Below, piece by piece: positions 25,140 to 32,741 of a stretch of 34,807 nt of DNA (its first letter is position 1; every line of letters starts with the position of its first letter). The notes under the pieces were generated by a model. It was given only the letters and a program-made list of their open reading frames with translations, was not told where the DNA came from and searched no databases. Both the position numbers and the translations under genes were made by a program. This DNA comes from Paracoccaceae bacterium (GTDB taxonomy: Bacteria; Pseudomonadota; Alphaproteobacteria; Rhodobacterales; Rhodobacteraceae), in contig JAFGWK010000048.1 in the NCBI GenBank assembly GCA_016937195.1, positions 1 through 34,807 of the forward strand, given 5' to 3'.

Positions 25140-25616
25140 TCATATGTCTTTTGTCGGCGTTTCATCCGACAAATGCGGTGTCCCGAGGCTGCGCGAATGG
25201 CCGCGAAACTCTGCGATCAAGGTTCCGTCTGCGCGCGCGATATGCACGTCATAGATGCCCGAGCGCCCGCGCCGTGACACCTCCCGAGCGGTGGCAATCA
25301 ACTGATCACCGCTTGCCCCCGGCGCGATGTAGGTGATCGAGCAATGCTGCGCGACGGTGACTTGATTGTAGGTGTTGCAGGCAAAGGCAAAGGCGCTGTC
25401 GGCCAGTGTGAAAATGTAGCCGCCATGCGCCGTGCCGTGCCCGTTGGTCATGGCTTTGGTGATGGTCATCGCCAAAGTGGCGGCGCCCGGTGCGATGTGG
25501 CGCAACTCCATATCAAGGCGTTGCGAGGCGGAATCGTCGTTCCACATCGTGGCGGCGCAGGCCTCGGCAAGCTCTTGCGGTGTCATATCAGCGAGTGGTT
25601 TGAGATCTTTGGCCAT
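25140..25616 (-). CDS. paaI: Hydroxyphenylacetyl-CoA thioesterase (hotdog fold)
   Basis: A 158-residue thioesterase that hydrolyses dead-end aryl-CoA esters and rescues CoA. The hotdog helix and catalytic region NGHGTAHGGYIFTLADSAFAFACNT contain the conserved Asp of PaaI. YIAPGASGDQLIATAREVSRRGRSGIYDVHI gives the sheet region. It starts 2 bp after the paaG stop without a strong ribosome site, so coupling is likely; an in-frame ATG ten codons later is an alternative start. Confidence 0.93.
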   Translation of the reverse strand: MAKDLKPLADMTPQELAEACAATMWNDDSASQRLDMELRHIAPGAATLAMTITKAMTNGHGTAHGGYIFTLADSAFAFACNTYNQVTVAQHCSITYIAPGASGDQLIATAREVSRRGRSGIYDVHIARADGTLIAEFRGHSRSLGTPHLSDETPTKDI

Positions 25617-25618
25617 GT

Positions 25619-26413
25619 TCAGCGCCCCGTGAAGTTTGCGGGACGTTTTTCCAGAAAGGCGGTGACGCCTTCGGCATAATCGTCAGTGAACCCGGCTTCG
25701 CGCTGGCAGTCGCGTTCCCGATCAAGATGTGTGTCAAGATCGCTTGTCGCAGCCTCCTGAATAAGGCGTTTGGTCAGGCCCAGACCCTTGGTCGGACCGG
25801 AAGCGAGTTTATTTGCAATGGCCAAGGCTTCGGTTTCCAGCGCATCATCGGCCACGGCGCGCCAGATTAGCCCCCAATCCGCCGCCATCTGCGCGGGCAG
25901 GGGTTCGGCCAGAAGGGTGAGGGCCTTGGCGCGCGGCTCGCCTAGAATGCGCGCCAGCGACCAACTTCCGCCGGCATCCGGGATCAACCCGATCTTGGAA
26001 AACGCCTGAATGAACTTTGCTGATTGCGCCGCCAGAACGATGTCGCAGGCAAAGGCAATATTCGCACCCGCTCCCGCGGCCACGCCATTGACCGCGCAAA
26101 TGATCGGCTTTTCCAGGCTGCGGATCAGCCGCAGAAGCGGGTTGTAAAACGTCTCGATTGTCGCGCCCAGATCGGGCTTGGGGCCTCCCTTGCGCGGGTC
26201 GCGGTCACCCAGATCCTGGCCCGCGCAAAACCCCCGTCCGGCCCCCGTCAAAAGCACCGCGCGAATCGCGTCATCGTCGCGGGCGCGTTCCAGTGCGCTG
26301 CGCAGTGCGAGATGCATCTCTTCGTTAAAAGAGTTCAATTTTTCCGGGCGGTTGAGCGTTAGCTTTAAAACGCCAGCCTCCTGAAAGGAAAGCAAAGTTT
26401 GTGATGATGTCAT
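25619..26413 (-). CDS. paaG: 1,2-epoxyphenylacetyl-CoA isomerase
   Basis: A 264-residue crotonase-fold enzyme converting the epoxide to oxepin-CoA, and later shifting a double bond. The oxyanion-hole segments are GRGFCAGQDLGDRD and NGVAAGAGANIAFACD; the isomerase Asp lies in KIGLIPDAGGSWSL. The C-terminus GFTDDYAEGVTAFLEKRPANFTGR is typical of PaaG. The start at MTSSQTLLSFQEAG has a GGGAGA site; the open frame extends to 26740 across the divergent promoter and should not be used. First gene of the minus-strand unit. Confidence 0.95.
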   Translation of the reverse strand: MTSSQTLLSFQEAGVLKLTLNRPEKLNSFNEEMHLALRSALERARDDDAIRAVLLTGAGRGFCAGQDLGDRDPRKGGPKPDLGATIETFYNPLLRLIRSLEKPIICAVNGVAAGAGANIAFACDIVLAAQSAKFIQAFSKIGLIPDAGGSWSLARILGEPRAKALTLLAEPLPAQMAADWGLIWRAVADDALETEALAIANKLASGPTKGLGLTKRLIQEAATSDLDTHLDRERDCQREAGFTDDYAEGVTAFLEKRPANFTGR

Positions 26414-26456
26414 GTCTGTCTCCCAGGCTCTTTTTTCGAGCCCCTCAAACAAATAG

Positions 26457-26485
26457 TTGCATAAACCGTCCGGTCGGTCAATGAT
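26457..26485. promoter_or_regulatory. Divergent paaG/paaN promoter with TetR-type (PaaR) operator
   Basis: ACCGTCCGGTCGGT (26465-26478) matches 13 of 14 positions of the palindrome seen at paaJ. On the plus strand TTGCAT (26457-26462) and AATGAT (26480-26485), 17 bp apart, form a weak promoter with the operator filling the spacer. On the minus strand TTGACC (complement of 26476-26481) gives a good -35 within the site. One bound repressor could shut off both directions. Confidence 0.7.
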
Positions 26486-26509
26486 ACGAATCGAACTCTG
26501 GGAGGAGAC

Positions 26510-28162
26510 ATGACGGATTTCTTTGATCGCCATCGCGACTTGCTGGATCGTGCCGTGCATGCGTGGCGCGCGCGTGAATTCTGGACGCCTTTTCCCGAAA
26601 CGCCTAGCACTAAAATTTACGGGGCCGATGCGCGCCGCGATGGTCATGCGGCTTATGAGGCGCTGCTTGGCACTACGTTTGCGTTGCCCGGCCATCCCGA
26701 AACCGCGCGCCTTGGGGCAGAGCGGTCTCCTTGGGGGCAAGATGTAGCCATTAGCTATCCTGCCGCCCCTCCGGCCGCGCTGATCGCGGCATCGAAGGCG
26801 GCGGGCGGCCAGTGGGCCAAAGCTTCGATGGAAGCGCGCGTTGGGGCGCTGATCGAGGCGCTGATCCGCCTGAACCAGATGTCATTCCTGATCGGCGAGG
26901 CCACGATGCACGCCACGGGCCAAGCCTTTGCGATGGCGTTTCAGGCCGGCGGCCCGCATGCCCAAGATCGTGGGCTTGAGGCAATCGCGGCCGCTTGGTT
27001 CGAGATGACGGCAACGGCACAAACGGCGATTTGGGAGAAGCTGCAGGGCAAATCCGATCCGCTGGTGATCGAAAAGCGCTGGCAATTGGTGCCGCGCGGC
27101 GTGGCGTTGGCAATCGGGTGCAATACCTTTCCGACGTGGAACAGCTATTCGGGTGTGTTTGCCAGTTTGGCGACGGGAAACACGGTGATCATAAAGCCGC
27201 ACCCGCACGCGATCTTGCCGCTTGCGCTGACGGTCAAGGTCTTGCGTGAGGTGTTCGCCGAGGCCGGATTGCCACAGGACGCGGTGCTGCTGGCTGTCGA
27301 TGCGCCCGGTGCCGAAATCACCAAGGAACTCGCAACCGACCCGGCTGTGGCGATTATCGACTACACGGGCTCATCCAGCTTTGCGGATTGGTTGCGCGCC
27401 AATGCCACTCAGGCGATTGTTTTCACAGAAGAAACCGGCGTTAACTCGTTAGTGATCACAGGCACCGACGATTTTGCGGGGATGTGCGCCAATCTCGCGT
27501 TTTCACTGTCGCTGTACTCGGGACAGATGTGTACCGCGCCGCAAAATATCTACATCCCGCGCGGTGGCATCGAAACCGCCGAGGGCAAAACGAGCTTTGA
27601 CGCTGTGGTCGTGGGGATCGTGGCGGCAATCGACACCTTGCTGGCGGACGCCCAAGCCGCGTCGGCAATTTGCGGCACCATCGTGAACCCCGCGACGCTG
27701 GAACGTGTCGCGGCGGCGCGTCAAGCGGGGCAAGTGGTGCGCGAGAGCGGTCAGACAGGGGTAGGGCGCTCGGCCACGCCGCTTGTGGTGATGGTGGATG
27801 GGTCGGGGCCGGGCCTGCAAGACGACGAATGCTTTGGCCCGGTGAGCTTTGTAATCCCTTGCGATGATGCGCAAGATGCGATTGCGCGTGCCTCAGACAT
27901 CGCGATGCGCAAAGGCGCGATTACCGCCGCGCTTTACGCCAATGACCCGGACTTGATCGCGCAGGCCGCGATGGCCTTTGCTGCAGCCGGGGTCAATCTG
28001 TCAGTCAATCTAACCGGCAATATCTATGTCAATCAGTCCGCTGCATTTTCCGACTTTCACGTCACCGGAGCCAATCCGGCAGGGAATGCCAGTTTGACTG
28101 ACACCGCCTTCGTCGCGTCCCGGTTCCGGCGCGTGATGATCCGCTGGCCGAAAGCGTCCTAA
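26510..28162 (+). CDS. paaN: PaaN, aldehyde-dehydrogenase-like phenylacetate degradation protein
   Basis: A 550-residue member of the paaN family, an ALDH-superfamily group found with paa genes. The N-terminus FFDRHRDLLDRAVHAWRAREFWTPFPETPS is characteristic. The ALDH core has NTFPTWNSYSGVFASLATGNTVIIKPHP, a candidate general-base Glu in FTEETGVNS (near 307) and a candidate nucleophile in LYSGQMCTAPQNIYIP (Cys341). So it may be an active dehydrogenase, although PaaZ already has this activity. The older ring-opening assignment of PaaN predates the PaaZ work; its real substrate is open. A GGGAGGAG site precedes the ATG. Transcribed away from paaG from a shared operator. Confidence 0.9.
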   Translation: MTDFFDRHRDLLDRAVHAWRAREFWTPFPETPSTKIYGADARRDGHAAYEALLGTTFALPGHPETARLGAERSPWGQDVAISYPAAPPAALIAASKAAGGQWAKASMEARVGALIEALIRLNQMSFLIGEATMHATGQAFAMAFQAGGPHAQDRGLEAIAAAWFEMTATAQTAIWEKLQGKSDPLVIEKRWQLVPRGVALAIGCNTFPTWNSYSGVFASLATGNTVIIKPHPHAILPLALTVKVLREVFAEAGLPQDAVLLAVDAPGAEITKELATDPAVAIIDYTGSSSFADWLRANATQAIVFTEETGVNSLVITGTDDFAGMCANLAFSLSLYSGQMCTAPQNIYIPRGGIETAEGKTSFDAVVVGIVAAIDTLLADAQAASAICGTIVNPATLERVAAARQAGQVVRESGQTGVGRSATPLVVMVDGSGPGLQDDECFGPVSFVIPCDDAQDAIARASDIAMRKGAITAALYANDPDLIAQAAMAFAAAGVNLSVNLTGNIYVNQSAAFSDFHVTGANPAGNASLTDTAFVASRFRRVMIRWPKAS

Positions 28163-28214
28163 GGAGAGACGCCAACAGCAAGCTTTGGTTTTGGAGAGTA
28201 TGGGAGGACTATCT

Positions 28215-29351
28215 ATGAAACTGTTAATGACAACGGCTGTAAGCGCACTTGTGGTGTTGGGAAGCACTGCGGCGATGGCAGATATCAAGCTGGGGGCAAG
28301 CCTGTCGGCTTCGGGCCCGGCGGCGTTCTTGGGCGATCCCGAGGCCAAGACCATCGAAATGATGGTTGATCAGATCAACGAAGCTGGCGGGATCAACGGC
28401 GAAAAGATTGATCTGGTGCTGTATGATGATGGCGGCGACCCGAACAAGGCGCGCACCTTTGCCACGCGCTTGGTTGAGGATGACGAGGTTGTCGCAATCA
28501 TCGGCGGGTCGACCACCGGGACGACGATGTCGATCCTGTCGGTTGCCGAGGATGCCGAAGTTCCGTTTATCTCGCTGGCGGGTGCCATCCAGATTATTGA
28601 TCCGGTGCGTAGATGGGTGTTCAAAACCCCCCATACAGATCGTATGGCCTGTGAAAAGATTTTCAGCGACATGCAGCAAAAAGGGATCACCAAGATCGGC
28701 ATGATCTCGGGGACGGACGGATTTGGCGCCTCGATGCAGGCGCAATGCAAAGACGTTGCGCCCAAATACGCAATCGAGATCCTCGCGGACGAAACCTACG
28801 GTCCTCAAGACGCGGATATGACCCCGCAATTGACCAAAATCCGCAATACGGACGGGGTTCAGGCCATTCTCAACCCCGGTTTCGGTCAAGGCCCGGCCAT
28901 CGTGACGCGTAACAAGGCCCAGCTCGGCATTGATCTGCCGCTTTATGAAAGCCATGGCGTTGCGTCAGATGGGTTCATCAAGCTCGCTGGGGCTGCAGCA
29001 GCCGAAGGTGTGCGCCTGCCGGGCACCGCGCTGCTGGTCGCCGCGATCCTACCCGATAGCGATCCGCAAAAGCCCGTCGTGACGGCCTATAAGGCTGCCT
29101 ATGAGGCGAAATACGGTGAGACGGTTTCGACCTTTGGCGGCTATGCCCATGACGCGGTCGATTTGATGACCAATGCGATGAAGACGGGCGGCAGTGATCC
29201 TGCGGCCATTCGCGATGCGCTTGAGGCCACGCAAGGCTATGTCGGCACCACGGGCATCTACAGCTTCTCGCCCGAGGATCACCTTGGTCTCGATCTGTCG
29301 GCCTTCAAGATGCTTGAGATCCGCGACGGCGGCTGGACGCTGATCGACTAA
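28215..29351 (+). CDS. LIV-type (HAAT) ABC transporter substrate-binding protein
   Basis: A 378-residue periplasmic binding protein. The signal peptide MKLLMTTAVSALVVLGSTAAMA is cleaved before DIKLGASLS. The two-lobe Leu/Ile/Val-binding fold is clear from SASGPAAFLGDPEAKTIEMMVDQINEAGGINGEKIDLVLYDDGGDPNKA and VVAIIGGSTTGTTMSILSVAE. Members bind branched-chain amino acids, urea, or aromatic acids. Placement 52 bp after paaN suggests phenylacetate, another aromatic acid or an aromatic amino acid. A GGGAGG site sets the start. A stem-loop follows the gene. Confidence 0.92.
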   Translation: MKLLMTTAVSALVVLGSTAAMADIKLGASLSASGPAAFLGDPEAKTIEMMVDQINEAGGINGEKIDLVLYDDGGDPNKARTFATRLVEDDEVVAIIGGSTTGTTMSILSVAEDAEVPFISLAGAIQIIDPVRRWVFKTPHTDRMACEKIFSDMQQKGITKIGMISGTDGFGASMQAQCKDVAPKYAIEILADETYGPQDADMTPQLTKIRNTDGVQAILNPGFGQGPAIVTRNKAQLGIDLPLYESHGVASDGFIKLAGAAAAEGVRLPGTALLVAAILPDSDPQKPVVTAYKAAYEAKYGETVSTFGGYAHDAVDLMTNAMKTGGSDPAAIRDALEATQGYVGTTGIYSFSPEDHLGLDLSAFKMLEIRDGGWTLID

Positions 29352-29373
29352 TCCACAGGCCAGGTTCCTGAGG

Positions 29374-29399
29374 CCGGGGCGGTTTTGCGATCGCCCCGG
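29374..29399 (+). promoter_or_regulatory. Intercistronic stem-loop after the LIV-type binding-protein gene
   Basis: Perfect 8-bp stem CCGGGGCG / CGCCCCGG with a 10-nt loop, not followed by a T run. As in the first ABC operon, it sits between binding protein and permease and probably favours higher binding-protein levels. Confidence 0.6.
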
Positions 29400-29428
29400 A
29401 CATGGCCCAGACTTCATCGGAGACGTTC

Positions 29429-30301
29429 ATGGACGCCTTGTTGCAATTTATGCTGTCCGGCGTGACGGTTGGCGCGGTTTATGCGCTGGTCGCGCTTGGG
29501 TTTACGATCATCTACAACGCCTCCGACGTGGTGAATTTCGCGCAAGGCGAATTCGTTATGCTGGGCGGGATGATCACGGTTTTCACCTATCAGGCAGGGC
29601 TGCCCTTACCCCTTGCGGCGGTTCTTGCGATTGCGATCACATCGCTGGTCGGGGTTGCGCTGAACAAGCTTGCGCTGGAACCCGCGCGCGGCGCACCCGT
29701 GGTGTCGCTGATCATCATCACCATCGGCGCCTCGATCTTTATCCGTGGCGCCGCGCAGCTGATCTTTGACAAGCAACTGCACCGCTTTCCGTCCTTTTCG
29801 GGCGATGCGCCGATCCACATCTTTGGCGCGACACTCGTGCCGCAAAGCCTGTGGGTGATTGGGGGCGCGGTGCTTGTTTTCATCGCTCTGTGGCTGTTCT
29901 TCACCAAGACGCTGACGGGCAAAGCGGTGCTGGCAACCGCAAATAACCGTCTTGCCGCGCAGCTTGTGGGCATCAATACCGGCTGGGTCATGACGCTGTC
30001 CTTCGCGCTTTCGGCGGCGATCGGGGCGCTGGCGGGCGTGCTTGTTACGCCGATCACGCTGGTGGGCTATGACGTGGGTGTCGGGCTCGCGCTCAAGGGC
30101 TTTGCCGCTGCGATGCTGGGCGGCATGGGCAACCCCAAGGGGGCGTTGGTCGGTGGTATCTCGCTGGGTCTGCTAGAGGCGCTGACCGCTGGCTACCTGA
30201 GTTCTCAATACAAAGACGCGGTCGCCTTCATCGTGATCCTCGCGGTGCTGTTCGTGATGCCTCAGGGCCTGTTCGGCAAAAGCACGACGGAGAGGGTCTA
30301 A
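29429..30301 (+). CDS. livH: LIV-type ABC transporter permease LivH
   Basis: A 290-residue inner-membrane channel subunit with about eight hydrophobic segments. Family features are ALGFTIIYNASDVVNFAQGEFVMLGGM, the LVGINTGWVMTLSFALSAAIGALAGVL stretch and KGFAAAMLGGMGNPKGALVGG. The start at MDALLQFMLSGVTVGAVYAL matches the usual LivH N-terminus; an in-frame ATG nine codons earlier (29402) is possible. The livM gene follows after 3 bp. Confidence 0.93.
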   Translation: MDALLQFMLSGVTVGAVYALVALGFTIIYNASDVVNFAQGEFVMLGGMITVFTYQAGLPLPLAAVLAIAITSLVGVALNKLALEPARGAPVVSLIIITIGASIFIRGAAQLIFDKQLHRFPSFSGDAPIHIFGATLVPQSLWVIGGAVLVFIALWLFFTKTLTGKAVLATANNRLAAQLVGINTGWVMTLSFALSAAIGALAGVLVTPITLVGYDVGVGLALKGFAAAMLGGMGNPKGALVGGISLGLLEALTAGYLSSQYKDAVAFIVILAVLFVMPQGLFGKSTTERV

Positions 30302-30304
30302 ACC

Positions 30305-31261
30305 ATGAAACTGTCTTCGAAATGGATGCAATTGGCTGCACTCGCGGTGCTGGTTGCCGTGCTGCCGCTGTTCTTTCCCTCGGGCTATTATTACCGGGTC
30401 GGGGCGCTGATTTTTGTGAACGGGCTGGCGGTGACCGGGCTTGTGATCTTGATCGGCTATGCCGGGCAGATCAGCCTTGGCCATGCCGGTTTTGCCGGGA
30501 TCGGCGGCTATGCCTGCGCGCTTGCGCCCGCCCATCTGGGCCTGCCGCCGTCACTGTCGATCCTTCTGGGGGCGGTGATCTCTGCGCTGCTGGCGATGTT
30601 GATCGGCAAGCCGATCCTTCGGTTGCGCGGCTATTATCTGGCGGTCGCGACGCTGGGCTTTGGCATCTTGGTCAGCATGGTGCTGACGAATGAGCGCGCC
30701 CTGACCGGGGGGCCCGACGGGATGGCGGTGCAAGGTCTTGCGCTGCGCAAAATCCTGCGGGGATGGGGTTGGAAGCTGACGAGCGGAGAGTTCTGGTATA
30801 TCCTAAGTGCGCTGGCGATGCTGGTGGGCGTCTGGATCGCGCTCAATCTGTTCCAAAGCGCCACTGGGCGCGCCATGCGCGCGCTGCACGGCTCCGAGGT
30901 GGCGGCGCGCACCGTGGGCATTGATGTGGCCCGACTCAAGCTACAAGCCTTTGTTATCTCTGCCGTCTACGCATCGGTCGCGGGCTCGCTTCTGGCGCTG
31001 CAAAACCAGTTTGTCACGCCCGATATCGCAGGTTTCATGCACTCGATTGAGATGGTGACGATGGCGGTTCTTGGCGGCGTCGGTTCTGTCCTTGGCGCGG
31101 TGACGGGCAGTGCAATCCTGACGCTGCTGCCGCAGGTTCTGACGGTCTTTGCCGAATACGAACAGCTTGTGCTGGGGCTGGTGATGATCCTTGTGATGAT
31201 TTTCCTGCCCCGTGGGCTGTTGCCCTCGATCGCGGCGAAGTTGAAGGGGAGGGGCGAATGA
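30305..31261 (+). CDS. livM: LIV-type ABC transporter permease LivM
   Basis: A 318-residue second channel subunit, with about nine hydrophobic segments. Typical parts are VTGLVILIGYAGQISLGHAGFAGIGGYACAL, RLRGYYLAVATLGFGILVSMVLTNERALTGGPDGM and the cytoplasmic GRAMRALHGSEVAARTVGIDVARLKLQAFVISA loop. The ATGA overlap with livG shows coupling. Confidence 0.94.
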   Translation: MKLSSKWMQLAALAVLVAVLPLFFPSGYYYRVGALIFVNGLAVTGLVILIGYAGQISLGHAGFAGIGGYACALAPAHLGLPPSLSILLGAVISALLAMLIGKPILRLRGYYLAVATLGFGILVSMVLTNERALTGGPDGMAVQGLALRKILRGWGWKLTSGEFWYILSALAMLVGVWIALNLFQSATGRAMRALHGSEVAARTVGIDVARLKLQAFVISAVYASVAGSLLALQNQFVTPDIAGFMHSIEMVTMAVLGGVGSVLGAVTGSAILTLLPQVLTVFAEYEQLVLGLVMILVMIFLPRGLLPSIAAKLKGRGE

Positions 31262-32043
31262 GCTTGCTGGAAGTATCGGGCCTTGGCATCGGCTTTGGCG
31301 GATTGCGTGCGGTCGATAATGTCGGGTTCTCCGCGCAGCCGGGTGAGATCGTGTCGATCATCGGCCCCAACGGCGCTGGAAAGACCACCTTGTTCAACAT
31401 GATTTCGGGTGTCTATCTGCCCGATAGCGGCCATGTGCGCCTTGACGGGAAAGACGTGACCGCAGCCGAGCCGCATCGCCTTGCGCGCATGGGGCTGACC
31501 CGCACCTTTCAAAACCTGCAAATTTTTCAGGAAATGACGGTTCTTGAAAACGTGATCGTGGGCTTTCACCAAAGCGAAAGCGGCTCGTTGATCGCCGATC
31601 TGTTGGCTTTGCCTGCCGCGCGTCGACGCGCCCAGGCAGCGCGTGCTCAGGCCCAAGAGCTTCTCAAACGGGTGCGTCTGGACAAGGCCGCCGAAGAACT
31701 GGCGGGTAACCTGTCTTACGGCGCGCTCAAACGCCTTGAGATTGCACGCGCGCTTGCGATGCAGCCGCGCGTCTTGCTGCTGGATGAGCCCGCCGCAGGC
31801 TGCAACGCGGTCGAGACCGAAGAGATCGACCATCTGATCGCGGAACTGGCAAAGTCGGGCATTGCGATCTTGCTGGTCGAGCATGACATGAAGATGGTCA
31901 TGCGGATCTCGAACCATATCGTCGTGCTCGATCACGGTGAAAAGATCGCCGAGGGCAGCCCCGAGAGCGTGTCGAAAAACCCTGCGGTGATCGCGGCCTA
32001 TCTGGGCGCGGGAGATGAGGAGAGTGTCGATGCTGACAGTTGA
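31258..32043 (+). CDS. livG: LIV-type ABC transporter ATPase LivG
   Basis: A 261-residue ATPase. Walker A GPNGAGKTTLFN, the LivG hallmark LTRTFQNLQIFQEMTVLENVIVG, signature LSYGALKRLEIARAL, Walker B LLLDEPAAGCN and switch LVEHDMKMVM are all visible. The Walker B tail has Cys where Leu is usual (AAGLN), a minor change. It pairs with LivF, whose start lies 14 bp inside this gene. Confidence 0.95.
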   Translation: MSLLEVSGLGIGFGGLRAVDNVGFSAQPGEIVSIIGPNGAGKTTLFNMISGVYLPDSGHVRLDGKDVTAAEPHRLARMGLTRTFQNLQIFQEMTVLENVIVGFHQSESGSLIADLLALPAARRRAQAARAQAQELLKRVRLDKAAEELAGNLSYGALKRLEIARALAMQPRVLLLDEPAAGCNAVETEEIDHLIAELAKSGIAILLVEHDMKMVMRISNHIVVLDHGEKIAEGSPESVSKNPAVIAAYLGAGDEESVDADS

Positions 32044-32731
32044 GGGGCTACGCTCGGCCTATGGGCGCATCGAGGTGTTGCACGGCGTAGACCTAGAGGT
32101 CCGCTCGGGCGAAATCGTCACCGTTGTGGGCGCGAATGGCGCAGGCAAGACGACGCTGTTGCACTGCTTGTCGGGCACGCAGCCGGTCAGTGCGGGGCGC
32201 ATTCATTTTCGCGGCGATGAGCTGACCACGGTGCCTGCTTATCGCCGCTTGCGGCGCGGATTGGCGCAATCGCCCGAGGGGCGGCAGATTTTCACCAACC
32301 TGTCGGTCGAGGAAAACCTGCGGCTGGGCGCGTTCCTGTTCACTGACGAGCGGGTCGAGCGCGATATGCAGGATGCTTTTGCGATGTTCCCGATCCTGCG
32401 CGAAAAGCGCAATCTGGTTGCGGGCGGATTGTCCGGCGGGCAGCAGCAGATGCTGGCGATTGCGCGCGCCTTGATGGGACGGCCGCATTGCCTGTTGCTT
32501 GATGAACCCTCGATGGGGCTGGCACCGCTGATTGTTGCGCAAATCTTTGAGGTGGTGGAAAGTCTGCGCGCGCGCGATGTCACGATCCTGCTGGTCGAAC
32601 AAAATGCCTATGGCGCGCTCAAGATTGCGGATCGTGGCTATGTCATGGAAACCGGCCAGATCACGATGACCGGTCCCGCCGCCGAGTTGATCGCGGACCC
32701 GCGCATCCGCGAAGCCTATCTGGGAATCTGA
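32030..32731 (+). CDS. livF: LIV-type ABC transporter ATPase LivF
   Basis: A 233-residue ATPase with Walker A GANGAGKTTLLH, the LivF-type RGLAQSPEGRQIFTNLSVEENL, signature LSGGQQQMLAIARAL, Walker B LLLDEPSMGLAPL and switch LVEQNAYGAL. The start at MLTVEGLRSAYGRIEVLHGVDL follows a GAGGAGAG site; an in-frame ATG at 32015 would add five residues. The hydratase/dehydrogenase gene follows after 10 bp, so it is probably in the same transcript. Confidence 0.95.
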   Translation: MLTVEGLRSAYGRIEVLHGVDLEVRSGEIVTVVGANGAGKTTLLHCLSGTQPVSAGRIHFRGDELTTVPAYRRLRRGLAQSPEGRQIFTNLSVEENLRLGAFLFTDERVERDMQDAFAMFPILREKRNLVAGGLSGGQQQMLAIARALMGRPHCLLLDEPSMGLAPLIVAQIFEVVESLRARDVTILLVEQNAYGALKIADRGYVMETGQITMTGPAAELIADPRIREAYLGI

Positions 32732-32741
32732 AGAGGCCAAT

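Noticed and set aside
30967-31935. 322-codon minus-strand open frame across livM/livG
   Set aside because: Antisense to two clear ABC transporter genes; no own start signals or domain.
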